A DNA stretch of 13,763 nt, from positions 1 through 13,763 of the forward strand of contig DAOUCS010000038.1 of the NCBI GenBank assembly GCA_034431815.1, in the 5' to 3' direction. The notes beneath the pieces are model-generated. The model searched no databases. It was given only the letters and a program-made list of their open reading frames with translations, and had not been told where the DNA came from. Position 1 is the first letter of the stretch. Every line of letters begins with the position of its first letter. A program made the position numbers and the translations under genes. The stretch is from HRBIN29 sp034431815 (GTDB taxonomy: Bacteria; Chloroflexota; Dehalococcoidia; Tepidiformales; Tepidiformaceae). Positions 13,324 to 13,763 of the stretch are shown here, one piece after another.

Positions 13324-13605
13324 TCACCCTCCGAGGCGGTGCTCAACACGCTCCTCCCGCTGGCTCGCCTCCGGCGCTTCGGGGTGCTCGGCCCGCGAGA
13401 GCGCTTCGTGGCGCTTCCGCCGCTCCTCCTCGGCGAGCCGCTCCCGCTCCTGGTACCACTCGGCAAGGGAGTCATCTCGCCACGCGGGTCGCTCGCTGCG
13501 GGGGTCGCTGGAGCGCCGGGCGAGCCGCCAGGCGACGATGCCGGAAATGAGCATCGCGGCCGGGAAGCCGATGAGCCGAAGGACGAGCAGCGCTCCCACT
13601 GTCAT
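13324..13605 (-). CDS. Small single-pass membrane protein of unknown function
   Basis: A 93-aa protein with one hydrophobic segment at about residues 3-27 (LLVLRLIGFPAAMLISGIVAW) followed by a highly charged, helix-prone tail (about 45-90, rich in Glu and Arg; SLAEWYQERERLAEEERRKR). The shape suggests an N-terminal inner-membrane anchor with a cytoplasmic coiled coil. No family was recognised. The ATG at 13605 overlaps the stop of the upstream gene as ATGA, but GGAGGG touches that ATG directly. A GTG two codons in (13599) has ideal 6-nt spacing, so the true start may be 13599 (91 aa). It is probably co-transcribed and translationally linked with the upstream gene. Confidence 0.7.
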   Translation of the reverse strand: MTVGALLVLRLIGFPAAMLISGIVAWRLARRSSDPRSERPAWRDDSLAEWYQERERLAEEERRKRHEALSRAEHPEAPEASQREERVEHRLGG

Positions 13606-13763
13606 CCCTCCGATCGGCGCTCGCGAAGGGCACGGGCAGCGTGCATCTTCACGTGGTCGAGCATGCCCATGAGCCCCTGTCCCTTCCCCATCGAGATCTC
13701 GTTGCCGTAGATGCGGAAGATGACGTCGGGCGGCACGGCGAGCACCGACTCCAGCGGCTGGCC
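13602..13763 (-). CDS. C-terminal 53 residues of an unrecognised protein
   Basis: The frame enters from beyond the window edge and ends at TGA 13602-13604. Residues visible include LESVLAVPPDVIFRIYGNEI and GLMGMLDHVKMHAARALRERR, a mixed strand followed by an amphipathic helix with several His and Arg. Third positions are strongly G/C, as expected for a real gene here. A DinB-like helical-bundle end is a faint possibility but cannot be established from this fragment. The stop overlaps the start of the small membrane protein by 4 bp (ATGA). Confidence 0.72.
   Translation of the reverse strand, partial: GQPLESVLAVPPDVIFRIYGNEISMGKGQGLMGMLDHVKMHAARALRERRSEG

Noticed and set aside
1..13763. CRISPR arrays, insertion sequences, integrases and attachment sites.
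   Set aside because: No regularly spaced repeats, transposase motifs or flanking direct repeats were seen anywhere, including the borders of the plus-strand block.

Overview
This is a high-GC bacterial chromosome segment carrying eleven complete or near-complete genes, a split or doubtful reading frame, and a partial gene at the right edge. Nothing in the window fixes the taxonomy. The mix of strong GGAGG ribosome binding sites, an actinobacterial-style MshA-like glycosyltransferase, a BioF2-like acetyltransferase and an inner-membrane dCache chemoreceptor would suit a high-GC Chloroflexota (Dehalococcoidia/Tepidiforma-like) or a related thermophile. That placement is inference from gene style, not from a marker gene.

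Left block (1-4341, minus strand): an ABC-2 type exporter ATPase overlaps its permease by 4 bp, and a full-length methyl-accepting chemotaxis receptor follows about 58 bp later. A 9-bp GC hairpin beyond the receptor, at the window edge, is probably the block's terminator.

Middle block (4444 to about 6760, plus strand): three consecutive reading frames are flanked on both sides by minus-strand genes. The first is a membrane-anchored PepSY-like plus Asp-box (BNR) propeller protein that may be translated from a leaderless mRNA. The second is an aromatic, Cys-containing frame that looks like the detached C-terminus of the first, separated by two compensating frame changes. The third is a small regulator with two LuxR-type helix-turn-helix domains and no receiver domain. 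Its frame runs about 190 bp antisense into the next block.

Right-central block (6766-10513, minus strand): a tightly packed operon in the order folE (GTP cyclohydrolase I), BioF2-like acetyltransferase, MshA-like GT4 glycosyltransferase and PIG-L/LmbE deacetylase. A transferase plus deacetylase pair with an acyltransferase resembles the opening steps of mycothiol or bacillithiol synthesis, but no cysteine ligase is present here. The identity of the product is the most interesting open question in the window.

Right block (10592-13763, minus strand): a NarL/FixJ response regulator without a kinase, a TetR repressor with a promoter and an operator-like inverted repeat, a glyoxalase-II-like metallo-beta-lactamase-fold hydrolase, about 480 bp without a convincing gene but with a strong hairpin, a small one-pass membrane protein, and the C-terminus of an unrecognised protein that overlaps it.
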